Origin: Crossaster papposus
Taxonomy: Eukaryota > Echinodermata > Asteroidea > Velatida > Solasteridae
Assembly: GCA_037893245.1 (NCBI GenBank)
Contig: JBAIAA010000409.1
Location: 2,719,001-2,783,000 of the forward strand
Length of the DNA: 64,000 bases
Direction of reading: 5' to 3'
Below the pieces are notes generated by a model, which saw only the letters and a program-made list of their open reading frames with translations, was not told where the DNA came from and made no database searches. Below, piece after piece: positions 33,323 through 42,868 of this stretch. Positions within the stretch are counted from its first letter, which is position 1, and the number at the start of each line of letters is the position of its first letter. Position numbers and translations under genes: made by a program.

Positions 33323-34830
33323 TCATTTTGGGAAAAAAAAATTCGCGGCCTGGCCATAGACCACCAGCGCACTGCGGTCCCCTGCTGCTTTGGCGGAAAC
33401 TTCCCGGATGAGTAAGTCCAACGTCAGGTTGAACAGCACAGGAGAGATGGGGCAGCCCTGCTTTACGCCTGAACTGAGCTGGACTGCTGCAGTGCGGCCA
33501 GTGAGTGTGGCAAAATCGGGGATACCAGGGATATCAGGTCCTCCAGGGCCCCGGTGGAGGTGAGCACGGTGAACATGGCGTCGTGAGGAATGCTGCAAAA
33601 GGCGTTATATCGAGCCAGGCGACGTTGCGGTTTTTCTGGTTTCGACGGGCATCCTTCACGACGGTGAACAACGGGTCGGTAGGGTCCCCCTTGTTGTGTA
33701 TAAGGACAGTGGTAGCTGACTTCCAGGAGGACGGGACCTGGCTTTCACGCAGGCACCGGTTAAAGATGGCCACAGTGACACGAAAAGCGCCATCGGCTTG
33801 TTTGATGTGGCGGTACTCCAACTTTCTGGTGCGGAGTTGGACATCCGGCCAGGAGAGAGAGATGGGGTGACTGGGCGGAGCAAGTCTTGGCCGGACTCAC
33901 GGGCTTGGGCGGAGTTCGGAAACAGGAGGTGGCAGTCCGTTGCCATGGCGTCGGTATCGACCTCTCGGGCGGAGTAGACATCGGTGAAGTAATCCACCAG
34001 CGAGGTCTCGTCGCCACTGTACCGGACATCGGAGCCTGTCAAGATGGTACGGATGGCACGCTTCTTGCTGGTCCGGTACAGTTTCTGCAGGCGACTGGCC
34101 TCCTGTGCGTCAAACTCCGGTCCAAGCCCTCGGCGATGGGGACGTCGGTCACGAGGGGCCCGGTCACGGGGGCTGGTCACAAGGGAGCCTGTCACGGGCC
34201 GGCTGGGGCGCTGGGCGGGCTGGGCGTCCGTTGTGTTCGGTGGCGGCAAGTGTGAAACAGCCAGCCACTCGTCAATTGCAGACTGTTGGGCTGGTTGAGT
34301 TCCACCCTCCATGGTTTGGTGAGCAGGTGCAGGCGGGTGCTGGATACGGGGCTGGGCTGAAACTGGCACTCTCAGTGGGTCGTGGCACAAGTGACCGGGG
34401 TGGTGGGATGGGTGACCAGGGCTGTGGGCTCGGTGACCGAGGCGGTGGGCTCGGTGACCGGGCGTTGGTCTGGCTGAACACGGTGGTTTGCTGGCTGGTA
34501 GGGGTGGTGGGTTGGCTGACCGGGGCGGCGGGTTGGTCGAACAGGGCGATGGGTTGGCTGACCGGGGCGGTTGGTTGGCTGGTCGGGCGGTGGGTTGGCT
34601 GTCCACCGAAAAGATCGGAGTGGTGGCGTCGGTGGATGGGCAGGAGAGGCTGGCAGAGGCTCGCCGACCAGGCCTCGGATAAGGTCCATTGGCGACGAAG
34701 GTGCATCCGACGGCGTCGGGATTGGGGTGGCAGACATCCGTTGGTGAGTGTCGGGATGTCGAACTCCTGCCCACACACCGAACACTGACAAACTGTGATG
34801 AGCTCGGTGCCCGGGTGAGTTCTCTTTTGA
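33323..34830 (-). pseudogene. R2/NeSL-like LINE fragment
   Basis: GC-richer minus-strand remnant in three frames. From the 5' side: a CxxC element CSVCGQEF (~34795), a proline/histidine-rich repetitive linker (34370-34640) rich in GHRAHxxGH and QPTxxP words, a pre-RT block LQKLYRTSKKRAIRTILTGS (~34060), RT fingers with VPSSWKSATTVLIHNKGD (~33720) and motif B SGVKQGCPISPVLFNLTLD (~33450). It ends at LVVYGQAANFF, where YADD would be expected, so it is truncated at the catalytic motif. The restriction-like endonuclease domain expected 3' of the RT is absent. Clade inferred from the KQGCPISPxLFN wording and the pre-RT block. Confidence 0.7.
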
Positions 34831-35280
34831 CGACCGATGTTCTTGTGCTGCTCTTGTACCACCGCTCTGCCACCAGTGCAAGCAAGCTGTTTTTCTTCAC
34901 CGTTAGAGAGGAAAGCATGCCAATCTCAGCCGCTACATTCCTATTTACCAAATTTATGATAGCCTTGAGGAATCCCAGCGTGCTATCTTGCTGTCAGTAT
35001 ACTGCCTCACTGGTTGCGACACAATTAGTTCATTTTGGAGACATGAGAAAAGGGTTGCCTACCGCAATATGATGGAGAGAAGTGATCAACTTCAAGACTT
35101 GTCTCGGCTTGGAACCAGCACTGCACTACGAAAACCTGAAAGGGAAGCAGCTACGAAATTTGTAGGTTACCTCTATGGGAAATCGGACTGTGAATCATTA
35201 AATGTGCTTAGGTGTAAAAAGGCAAGTAAGAAGAGTGTTCCTGCCAAGAAACTTCCACTAACCGTGCTGACAATGCCTCG
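34831..35280 (+). pseudogene. TGCD-motif family fragment, frame-broken
   Basis: Plus-strand remnant. TTDVLVLLLYH opens it (~34840) and in a second frame LSVYCLTGCDTISSFWRHEKR (~35000) is followed by LRKPEREAATKFVGYLYG. The same order of TDV, TGCD and a VCCLYG-like block occurs at 60147-63990, so this is the third representative of that family in the window. A frameshift separates the two halves. Position: squeezed between the R2-like remnant and the CR1-like LINE that holds the Polinton. Confidence 0.72.
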
Positions 35281-35281
35281 G

Positions 35282-35436
35282 TGGTGCCAGAGGCATTGCC
35301 ATTGGAATGTGGTGTTCCCCAGGGCTCTGTCCTCGGCCCGGTTCTGTTTAGTCTTTACACTACTCCATTAGCATATATCATTAACGACCATGCTTTGTAA
35401 TATATGATGTATGCTGATGACATCCAACTGTATATC
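35282..35436 (+). pseudogene. CR1/L2-like LINE RT, 5' portion interrupted by the Polinton
   Basis: Reads [22 protein letters not shown] and, past one stop, YMMYADDIQLYI (RT motifs B and C). The frame is cut exactly at the Polinton end and continues at 51218 on the other side with the post-catalytic region. The last six bases, TATATC (35431-35436), are the target duplication. Confidence 0.88.
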
Positions 35437-35992
35437 AGTAGTATAGGATGTAGCGATCCTAGACCACACCCAATTTGTCTAACTTTTGTCACATATTTAT
35501 GTGACAAAACCAAAAACCAAAAACCAAAAACCAAAACCAAAAACCAAAAACAAAAAAACAAAAACCAAACCAAAAGTCTTTAAGTATAAAATTCGAGTTA
35601 TAAAGCCTTATAAATTTCTGGTCTTATCTCAAATAAAAATGAGATTTTTTTTTTATATATATATTAAATAGAGACATGACGTTAGCGATAGGATACCACA
35701 AGTGGAATAAAGCTACGTTACGTGATTACGTTGAGACTAACAACCTCACAATCGATCAAACTGCGAAGTTGACTCGTAAAGTTTACATAGACGCGGTTAA
35801 AAAATACAACGTTCAATTTAAAAACTTAAATAAAAAGAGACACCACGATCTCAGACAAATCGCCACCGAGCACGGTTTACGAGTCGTACCTACTGATAAA
35901 AGAGGATATACAAATAAAGATTACATCGATGCGATCAAAGCGTATGCATCACCCGGATCTTTTGAAGAAGCCGACTTTAGAGAAATTAGAAG
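35437..35992. repeat. Polinton left terminal inverted repeat
   Basis: Matches 50649-51217 inverted. It contains an A/C-rich AAAACC tandem stretch (35506-35575), a T-rich tract with TATATATATATT before the polymerase start, and the first ~105 codons of polB. The inner ~60 bp align only with small indels. Confidence 0.93.
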
Positions 35993-38900
35993 ATTTAGAA
36001 ATCATTATAGAAACTTGTTACTCAAACCCAGGCTCTACAACAAAGATTTGATCAAGTTTTTTGACACTCGCAAATCAATGATCAAACAAAAAATCGAATC
36101 TGAATTGATAGGACTCAGAAGCTTAAAATTTCAGTTGGTGATCAAAGTCCAATATCATAAAGATAAACCAGACGGAACGGAAGAAATGGTAAAAGTTAAC
36201 CACACTACCAACCAGATAGCGTTGTTAAATAAATCTCAACTCCCTCAAATTTTAAGAGAACTAATCGGTGACTTGGAGAAAAAAGTAGACGAGTTTTTAC
36301 AAAGGGGGTCGGGTTGGGTCTTTGACGAGATACTCGAGTTTTACATCAACATCAACCGATACAATCCAGTTAGGGGTAGCTCTTACATAGATTTACCAAA
36401 ATATCTCAAAGATAAAAAAGCGATCGTTAACGTAAAAAATAAAGACGACCAGTGTCTAAAGTGGTCGTTAAGAGCAGCCTTGGGTAAATATACCGACGAC
36501 GTCAAAACTCGAATCGAAAGTAATCCCAATTATAAAATTCATAGAGAGAGACCGATTATTTATACCACGGACGACGGACTAAATTTTACAAACGTAGACT
36601 TTCCAACTCCCCTCGATCATATATCGCGAGTAGAAACTCATAATAGTTTGTCGATAAACGTGTTTGGTTACGAAGAGGATGCGGACGTGTTTCCTTTATA
36701 CATCTCAGTACGCGAAGGAACACCGGTTGACTTATTGTTGTTTTCGAGAGACGATCATTTTCACTATTGTTGGATAAAAGATTTTGATAAATTATGCAAC
36801 CGGGTTACGAGTTATCAAGGCAAGAAATATTTTTGTCGTCGGTGCTTGTGTCATTTTAACTCTCAAGCTAGATTGGACAAACACGCAGTTGACTGTCGAG
36901 GTATAGACGCTAAATCTTCTAGAGTCGTATTTCCACAAAAAGGTAAACCCCTTATCGATGACGATGGTAAACCCGTTGTCGATGAAAACGACGAAATCGT
37001 ATTAGAAGAACCCATACTCAAATTTAAGAATTACAAACATAAACAAAAAGCGCCGTTTGTCATTTACGCGGACTTTGAATCTATATTAGAAAAAATACCC
37101 GCAACCGCAGAAACAAAGAACACTCGAAAAATTAACCGTCACGTAGCCAGCGGATACTCATACGCCGTGATAAGGTGCGATGGAAAGTGTACGAGTCAGA
37201 AAACATACAGAGGTATAGATGCCGCAACAAACTTTGTTAAGTCTTTACTCGACGAAAAGTTAAATGTAAATCTAATATTTGATAATCCAGAGCCAATGAC
37301 GTTTACAGACGAGGACAAAATCAAATATAAAAACTCTAAAAAGTGTTGGATTTGCGAAAAAACTTTTTGGCTAAGCAAAAACGCGTGTCATTGCGGCGAA
37401 GAGTGTAAACCAAGCTCTTGCCCAATGTGTACAGACTGTAATAAGCCAGTCGACAATCGAAAAAGAAGCGTCAAGTATTGCGATTGTACGGAACGAGAAA
37501 TAATCAAAAGAGAAGACGTGTGTTATTGCGAGGAAGAGTGTAAACCAAACTCTAGCGCAATGTGCTTAAATTGCAAAAAGCCAGCCAACAACGGAAGAAA
37601 AAGCGACGAGTTCTGTAAGTGCGGCGATCTTCAAGAAAGAAGAAAAAAAGGAGAGGTATGCGTGGGGTGTTACAAAGAGTGTAACCCAATATCTCTCGAA
37701 ATGTGCGCACGATGTAAAAAACCAACCAACGAGTACTGTAAATGCGGTGACAAAAGGAAAAAAGAAAAGGTCTGTACCAAGTGTAACAAAGAGATAAGTA
37801 ATTTTAAAAGGGTCAGAGATCACTGTCACATCACGGGCGCATTTAGAGGTGCCGCGCATGCTTATTGCAATCTAAATATGCAAGTTAAATCTGACCGCAC
37901 TCCGATACCGGTCGTACTGCACAACTTGGAAAACTACGACGCTCACTTAATCATGCGGGCCGTGCCTGAGAGTGAAGATAAATTATTTGTTATCGCTAAA
38001 AATTCGGAAAAGTACGTGTCTTTTTCGTTAGGTCAACTGCGATTTATAGACTCGTTTCATTTTATGGCAACGTCGTTGGAAAAATTAGTCAACGCGTGTC
38101 CTAAAGACTCTTTTGGTTTACTAAGAAAACACTTCGGTTGTTCTGTTGCTAGGATGAGTGGCGTAGACTTATTGTTACAAAAAGGTGTTTATCCGTATGA
38201 GTACATAGACTCGTTTGACAAGTTTGAAGAGACCGACTTACCAAGCATCGACAAATTTTATAGCATTCTCAAAGACTCTAACGTATCGCAACAAGATTAC
38301 TCTCGAGCTCAAAAAGTGTGGGCTGAATTTAATATTAAAAACTTGGGCGAGTACCACGACTTATACGTGACCACGGATGTGTTTTTGTTAGCCTGCGTGT
38401 TTGAAAACTTTAGAGAAGTGTGTATCGACAACTATGGCTTAGACCCAGCGAATTATTTTACGGCACCGGGGCTGTCGTGGGACGCGTTGTTAAAACACTC
38501 GGGCGTTGTGCTAGAGTTGTTGACCGATGTGGACAAACACTTGTTTTTGGAGCGAGCTAAACGAGGTGGGGTATCTAGCGTAGGTGGTATGAGGTATCAC
38601 CGATCCAACAATAAATATCTACCCGACCACAACACAGACGAACCCTCGAGTTACCTGTTGTATCTAGACGCCAACAATCTATACGGTTGGGCTATGAGTC
38701 AGCACCTACCTTACTCAAACTTTGAGTGGGTCTCACCAAAAACGTTTACCTCTGAAAAAATATCGTCGCTAAGAACAACGTCAAACACCGGATACTTTCT
38801 CGAAGTCGATTTAGACTACCCCGAACAGCTTCACGATCTACACGCTGATTATCCACTCGCGCCTGAAAACATAGAGATACCTAAAGAGTGGTTGTCAGAT

Positions 38901-39941
38901 TATCAAAACGAGTTATTAAATACTGAACCCAGTTCTAACGTCAAAAAGCTGACGGGTACTCTCTATCCAAAACAAAAATACGTTTTACATTACATAACGT
39001 TACAGTTGTATCTAAAACTAGGTTTAAAACTTACAAAGGTACACCGAGTGTTAAAGTTTGCGCAAACGCCTTGGATGAAATCTTACATAGACAAAAACAC
39101 CCAACTCAGAACTCACGCAAAGTCGGACTTTGAAAAAGACTTTTTTAAACTGATGAACAACAGCGTGTTTGGCAAGACGATGGAAAACTTACGAAACAGA
39201 ATAGACGGGTACTTGCTCAGAGATGATAACGAAATCGATCAAAAAATGTACGAAAAAATAGTCGGTAAACCCAGCTACAAAACAACCGTACCGTTTGAAG
39301 AATGTAAATTGTCTTTTGTAGAAAAATATAAAACGACGACTTTATTAAACAAACCTATTTACTGCGGTGTAAGCATATTAGACTTGAGCAAAACGTTGAT
39401 GTATGATTTTTATTACAACAACTTGAAACCAAAATATGACGATAATATTAGACTGATGTACACAGACACAGACAGTCTATTGTTGATAGTTTATGCAGAC
39501 GACGTTTACGAAGATATGAAAAAAGACTCTGGCTCGTACGACCTGTCAAACTTTCCCACCGACCACCCTTTATACGACCACGTCAACAAAAAGGTGATAG
39601 GTAAATTTAAAGACGAATTTGGCGGTAAACCGATTACCGAGGCTGTGTGTATCAGACCCAAGATGTACTCGATTTTAACCTCTGACTCGAATCTCAAAAA
39701 AGCAAAAGGGGTCACAAAGTTGGTCACTAGTAAATCGTTAAAACATCAACACTATCGAGATTGTGTGTTTAAAAACGAGTCGAGAATCGATAAGATGACG
39801 CGCATCGAATCAAAAAATCACGTCTTGCACACCATAACTCAAAACAAACTGTCGTTGAGCCCGTTAGACACAAAGCGGTATATACTCCCGAACGGTTCTA
39901 CTACTCTAGCTTTTGGTCACTATATAATTAAAGACCTGTAA
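35676..39941 (+). CDS. polB: Protein-primed family B DNA polymerase (Polinton PolB)
   Basis: 1421 residues, ATG at 35676 inside the left TIR. Residues ~1-95 form two SAP-like helical repeats (LRDYVETNNLTIDQ, HHDLRQIATEHGLRV). A C2H2-like finger is at ~387-408 (CRRCLCHF...HAVDC). Exonuclease motif I YADFES is at ~463, and an exo III-like YVTTDVFLLA at ~895. Palm motif A is DANNLYGWAM (~997), motif B NNSVFGKTMENL (~1161), motif C YTDTDS (~1262). Between 556 and 720 lies an HNH/endonuclease VII-like zinc module ending in RDHCHITGAFRGAAH, expanded by three tandem Cys-rich repeats. It would replicate the element from terminal-protein-primed ends. All catalytic motifs are intact. Confidence 0.97.
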   Translation: MTLAIGYHKWNKATLRDYVETNNLTIDQTAKLTRKVYIDAVKKYNVQFKNLNKKRHHDLRQIATEHGLRVVPTDKRGYTNKDYIDAIKAYASPGSFEEADFREIRRFRNHYRNLLLKPRLYNKDLIKFFDTRKSMIKQKIESELIGLRSLKFQLVIKVQYHKDKPDGTEEMVKVNHTTNQIALLNKSQLPQILRELIGDLEKKVDEFLQRGSGWVFDEILEFYININRYNPVRGSSYIDLPKYLKDKKAIVNVKNKDDQCLKWSLRAALGKYTDDVKTRIESNPNYKIHRERPIIYTTDDGLNFTNVDFPTPLDHISRVETHNSLSINVFGYEEDADVFPLYISVREGTPVDLLLFSRDDHFHYCWIKDFDKLCNRVTSYQGKKYFCRRCLCHFNSQARLDKHAVDCRGIDAKSSRVVFPQKGKPLIDDDGKPVVDENDEIVLEEPILKFKNYKHKQKAPFVIYADFESILEKIPATAETKNTRKINRHVASGYSYAVIRCDGKCTSQKTYRGIDAATNFVKSLLDEKLNVNLIFDNPEPMTFTDEDKIKYKNSKKCWICEKTFWLSKNACHCGEECKPSSCPMCTDCNKPVDNRKRSVKYCDCTEREIIKREDVCYCEEECKPNSSAMCLNCKKPANNGRKSDEFCKCGDLQERRKKGEVCVGCYKECNPISLEMCARCKKPTNEYCKCGDKRKKEKVCTKCNKEISNFKRVRDHCHITGAFRGAAHAYCNLNMQVKSDRTPIPVVLHNLENYDAHLIMRAVPESEDKLFVIAKNSEKYVSFSLGQLRFIDSFHFMATSLEKLVNACPKDSFGLLRKHFGCSVARMSGVDLLLQKGVYPYEYIDSFDKFEETDLPSIDKFYSILKDSNVSQQDYSRAQKVWAEFNIKNLGEYHDLYVTTDVFLLACVFENFREVCIDNYGLDPANYFTAPGLSWDALLKHSGVVLELLTDVDKHLFLERAKRGGVSSVGGMRYHRSNNKYLPDHNTDEPSSYLLYLDANNLYGWAMSQHLPYSNFEWVSPKTFTSEKISSLRTTSNTGYFLEVDLDYPEQLHDLHADYPLAPENIEIPKEWLSDYQNELLNTEPSSNVKKLTGTLYPKQKYVLHYITLQLYLKLGLKLTKVHRVLKFAQTPWMKSYIDKNTQLRTHAKSDFEKDFFKLMNNSVFGKTMENLRNRIDGYLLRDDNEIDQKMYEKIVGKPSYKTTVPFEECKLSFVEKYKTTTLLNKPIYCGVSILDLSKTLMYDFYYNNLKPKYDDNIRLMYTDTDSLLLIVYADDVYEDMKKDSGSYDLSNFPTDHPLYDHVNKKVIGKFKDEFGGKPITEAVCIRPKMYSILTSDSNLKKAKGVTKLVTSKSLKHQHYRDCVFKNESRIDKMTRIESKNHVLHTITQNKLSLSPLDTKRYILPNGSTTLAFGHYIIKDL

Positions 39942-39949
39942 GAAAAATC

Positions 39950-40948
39950 TTATTTAGGAGGTAACTCGGTGCCCGGTGGCACAACCTGAAGCTCTTGACT
40001 AACGAAACTTCGACGGGGACCTTTTTTGAGATAGTAAAGAGTGGGTTGGTTGTCTACTTTGATCAAGCGATCCAACTCAAAAACCTCGAGACTCCAAATA
40101 GGATCGGTCGCTCGCCTGCGCTCTCCTCCCTCTAACTCCCCGGGCGCGTAAAGATATCTAAACAAATCACCTTTTCTCACCAACTCTTTTTCTACCTCGT
40201 CTGCGGGAGAAGAACTGATTTGACGAACTTGCGTTTCTCGCATGGCGAGCTTAGGAGTTAGTGGCTCGTAATCTTCCGTCGCTATCAATCTGGTGGTTTC
40301 GTCGTTTAACGCCCTAATCACGTCGGGCAATCGTTTAACCCAGAGTCGCGATCTCTCTGTCGGATTAACAATCTCTGCAGCGTATTGATGGCCGAACAAT
40401 CTCTCCGCCAAAGTCCTGTTAAATCTTTCGACCACTGCCTGCGCTCTGTGGTTACCCGGTTCTCCCATTTGTATCGCGACTTTTTTCTCCTCCAGTTGCT
40501 TTTTAAAAGCACCGTGAAATTCTTTACCCGCGTCTACTTTTAACAGCTTGGGCCAAGTCAAAGGTGACCTAGCGTAAACTCGAGCTAAAGCGTCGGCCAC
40601 TTGGGTACTCGTCTTGTTGGTCAAAGGTTCGGCCTCTTTAAAACGCGTGGCTACGTCTACGACCGTCATCGCGTACTTGTATTCTTTTTTACCGACTTTA
40701 TCGTAAGGTAAAAATAACAAGTCTATCTGATGCATTTCGTTTGGCACAGCCATGGACTTGTTTAAACTCGTAGGTCTGCTTATATGCGTAGGAGGTGGTA
40801 AATAAATTTGCCACAACGCTTGTTTTCTTAACCAGTTTCTGGTTTCTTCTTTGGACGCGCCCGTTTTTTTAGCTAATTTTATAACCGCGCCTTCACCCTT
40901 CCAATAACCGGCGGGGCTGTAATACACTTTTTTAAACTTTGTTTCCAT
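39950..40948 (-). CDS. int: Retroviral-type integrase (Polinton INT)
   Basis: 332 residues, convergent with polB with only 8 bp between stops. The catalytic triad is visible with canonical spacing: D76 in HQIDLLFLP, D139 in LLKVDAGKEF and E174 in HRAQAVVERFNRTL (34 residues between the last two). The N-terminal ~60 residues are a small helical region with a WLRKQALW block. The C-terminal part (ELDRLIKVDNQPTLYYLK) resembles an SH3/chromo-like DNA-binding fold. The enzyme inserts the element and creates the 5-6-bp duplication. An A/T-rich TTAAATAAA directly precedes the ATG. Confidence 0.96.
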   Translation of the reverse strand: METKFKKVYYSPAGYWKGEGAVIKLAKKTGASKEETRNWLRKQALWQIYLPPPTHISRPTSLNKSMAVPNEMHQIDLLFLPYDKVGKKEYKYAMTVVDVATRFKEAEPLTNKTSTQVADALARVYARSPLTWPKLLKVDAGKEFHGAFKKQLEEKKVAIQMGEPGNHRAQAVVERFNRTLAERLFGHQYAAEIVNPTERSRLWVKRLPDVIRALNDETTRLIATEDYEPLTPKLAMRETQVRQISSSPADEVEKELVRKGDLFRYLYAPGELEGGERRRATDPIWSLEVFELDRLIKVDNQPTLYYLKKGPRRSFVSQELQVVPPGTELPPK

Positions 40949-41052
40949 TTTATTTAACTAAACAACTTATAAAAACTTATAAACTAAACAACCGGCGGGT
41001 TTTTTTAACACTTTTTTAAACTTTGTTTCTAAACAACCGGCGTTTTTTTTAA
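40949..41052. other. Intergenic stretch with short direct repeats
   Basis: Contains two copies of TTTTTTAAACTTTGTTTC, one overlapping the INT start, and repeated CTAAACAACCGGCG words. Confidence 0.6.
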
Positions 41053-41481
41053 CTAAACAAACTTATAAACTAAAAAACCTACCAACGCCGTTCCTCCCAA
41101 AACAAACGCTAACTCGCCGGTCTTTTGATCTTCGCTAGGTGCGTAAAAATCAGCTAGAGTGGGCTCATGCTGCAGGCCCACGGGTACTTGTGCGTTTGAG
41201 CGAGTAACCGAGTTGTATTCCCTGAGAGCCTCGTCTATACTTTCAAAAGTCCTTTGAGCCTTTGCTTGTTTTTTGAGTCGATCGTTTAACCAATCGAGAT
41301 ACTTTGTCCTCGCTCTTTCCCAATTGTTTTTTGCCGTTGCCAGTTTTTCTAAAGCTAAGTCGTGTCTCTTGCGCTCTTCGTCTTGTTTTTGTTGTTTCAT
41401 GCTCGAAAATAAAAAGTTGGATCCCGTGAAAGCTAAAGCGTTAACTATTGCGCCTCCGATCATCATAGCGATGCTAGCCAT
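41053..41481 (-). CDS. Small membrane protein, coiled coil between two hydrophobic ends
   Basis: 142 residues. A hydrophobic segment at ~3-26 (IAMMIGGAIVNALAF), a charged probably coiled-coil region at ~30-75 (KQQKQDEERKRHDLALEKL), a middle region ending ADFYAPSEDQKTGE, and a C-terminal membrane segment at ~124-142 (LAFVLGGTALVGFLVY). It lies between INT and the divergent gene at 41518, sharing a 36-bp A/T-rich intergenic region. Short two-hydrophobic-segment proteins are usual in Polintons and probably virion-membrane or entry-related, but I cannot name the family. Confidence 0.75.
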   Translation of the reverse strand: MASIAMMIGGAIVNALAFTGSNFLFSSMKQQKQDEERKRHDLALEKLATAKNNWERARTKYLDWLNDRLKKQAKAQRTFESIDEALREYNSVTRSNAQVPVGLQHEPTLADFYAPSEDQKTGELAFVLGGTALVGFLVYKFV

Positions 41482-41517
41482 ATTTTAAAAGAAGTAATAT
41501 AAAAAATATCTATAAAA

Positions 41518-42822
41518 ATGGACTTAGATTTCAAGAGTCTAGAAGTAGTAGTTAACTCGGTTGACCGCAGTTTTTTTATAGCTACTTTTCCAGATCTATT
41601 TAGCGACTATAAGTTACCCGTCGTTAAAACGGACGAGGTAATAAACAGATGGAAAACACAACCGATGACGTTTTATCAAAATCAACTTAATTTTGCCATT
41701 TGGTGAAGTACCACCGGAGCCGGTTTAGGGTGGGATCTTATTAATTCTATCGATCCTCTGACGAGCGCCGTATACAGATTTCACGTTTATTTTACCGTTA
41801 GAAAAATATTAGAGTTTCTCAAATGTCCTATTTTGAACGATAACGTATTTAATGCCGTAGACAACAACGTAGATCGCGGGGCTTATATCGACGCGTGTAG
41901 ATTTTATTCTACGGATCCTAAAAATACTTGGATACAGACGGTAGATCTCTACTCGGGTGGATTGGGGCAGGCTTATGCTTGGGGTAAACCTTTGGGGGAT
42001 TATGATACCACGGACTTGGGGATTAGTTACGGTAAATACGCGGGAGGAACTAAAATGGGGTTTGGCCCCTCACAACCTCCAGGAGGGTCTGGACGTTACA
42101 GCTCTTTTACAGTGACAAATTTGACGCAAGACGATGCCGTTGGCTCGGCGTGGAAACGTTTTATAAACCAAGAGTCTCACTTTTCCGACGTAGGGATACA
42201 AAAAATAAACGAATCTATCAGGGCGTATGTTTACGCTCTGCTGGGAGCCCAGGCTCAAACAAAAACTAGTATTCTGACTCCGGGCACGGGGCTCGACGCC
42301 CAAACCCAGTTTGTTAATATCGTGGAAGGCTTGATTGCAACTCCGACCGATCTAGAAGAATCTATAACCCAATTTCAAGATTCGCTGCAATATGCCAGGA
42401 GTTCGTTAAACTTTGTGTTGGCGAAAGGATTATATCTCGTACCTTCGAACATGCAATTGAGGGTCGGAACCCACGAAGGATATAATAACAATATACAGAT
42501 CGCGACCGCTCAGTTGGCGTTGGGATTAAACTCAAAGATAAACTCAAACGTACCCGCGCCTCTAACCGTTGACCCGCCCGCGCCCACGCCCACGCCACCA
42601 CCCACGCCCGCACCCTTCCCTCCCTCACCAACACCCACGCCCGCACCCACACCTCAAACTGTTGACCCACCCGCACCCACGCCAACACCAACGCCACCAC
42701 CCGAGCCTTCTTTTCCCGAAGAAAACGTTCAGAGAGATCCTCACGAGTACGAAAAAAATTCGCTGATTGTCGGTACTTTAGCCATAGCGGGTATAGGATA
42801 CCTGCTTTTAGACTTGTGGTAA
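41518..42822 (+). pseudogene. Conserved Polinton structural protein with one in-frame TGA
   Basis: One continuous frame of 434 sense codons from ATG 41518 to TAA 42822, broken only by TGA at codon 63 (41704-41706) in LNFAIW[stop]STTGAG. From recollection of related Polinton proteins this position is a cysteine, one base from TGA, but I could not align it. The rest is well kept: YRFHVYFTVRKIL, RAYVYALLGAQAQTKT, DAQTQFVNIVEGLI, SLQYARSSLNFVL. Then a proline/threonine-rich low-complexity spacer (~352-400; PTPTPP repeats) and a C-terminal membrane segment (LIVGTLAIAGIGYLLL). Internal restart without the first 62 residues would lack a good ATG. Recent nonsense mutation is the simplest reading; readthrough or sequence error remain possible. 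Confidence 0.82.
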
Positions 42823-42868
42823 AAAAAAAAAAGCCTTCTATTTTGCTAGAAGGCTTTTTTTTTTTACC
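42818..42868. terminator. Convergent-gene hairpin with A/T tracts
   Basis: GGT, A12, GCCTTCTA, loop TTTTGC, TAGAAGGC, T11, ACC. The arms are perfect except for one base of tract length. Both flanking stop codons (TAA of 41518-42822 and TAA of 42864-44129) are inside the arms. In either direction the transcript would form an 8-bp stem followed by a U-run. Hairpins at 3' ends are used by some giant viruses and virophages; the function here is inference. Confidence 0.8.

Noticed and set aside
34044-34788. Long plus-strand frames with Gly/Trp-rich repeats
   Set aside because: They are the reverse strand of the Pro/His-rich linker of the R2/NeSL-like remnant.
35506-35575. Telomere-like AAAACC repeat inside the Polinton TIR
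   Set aside because: It is irregular, internal to the TIR and mirrored at the other end, so it is a low-complexity part of the TIR rather than a telomere.
36000-39900. Antisense frames of 60-97 codons within polB
   Set aside because: Shadows of the polymerase reading frame with no recognisable features.
41518-42822. Selenoprotein explanation for the in-frame TGA
   Set aside because: No SECIS-like AUGA...AA...GA structure was seen downstream; the 3' hairpin is an A/T-tract terminator-like stem. Nonsense mutation or sequence error is simpler.
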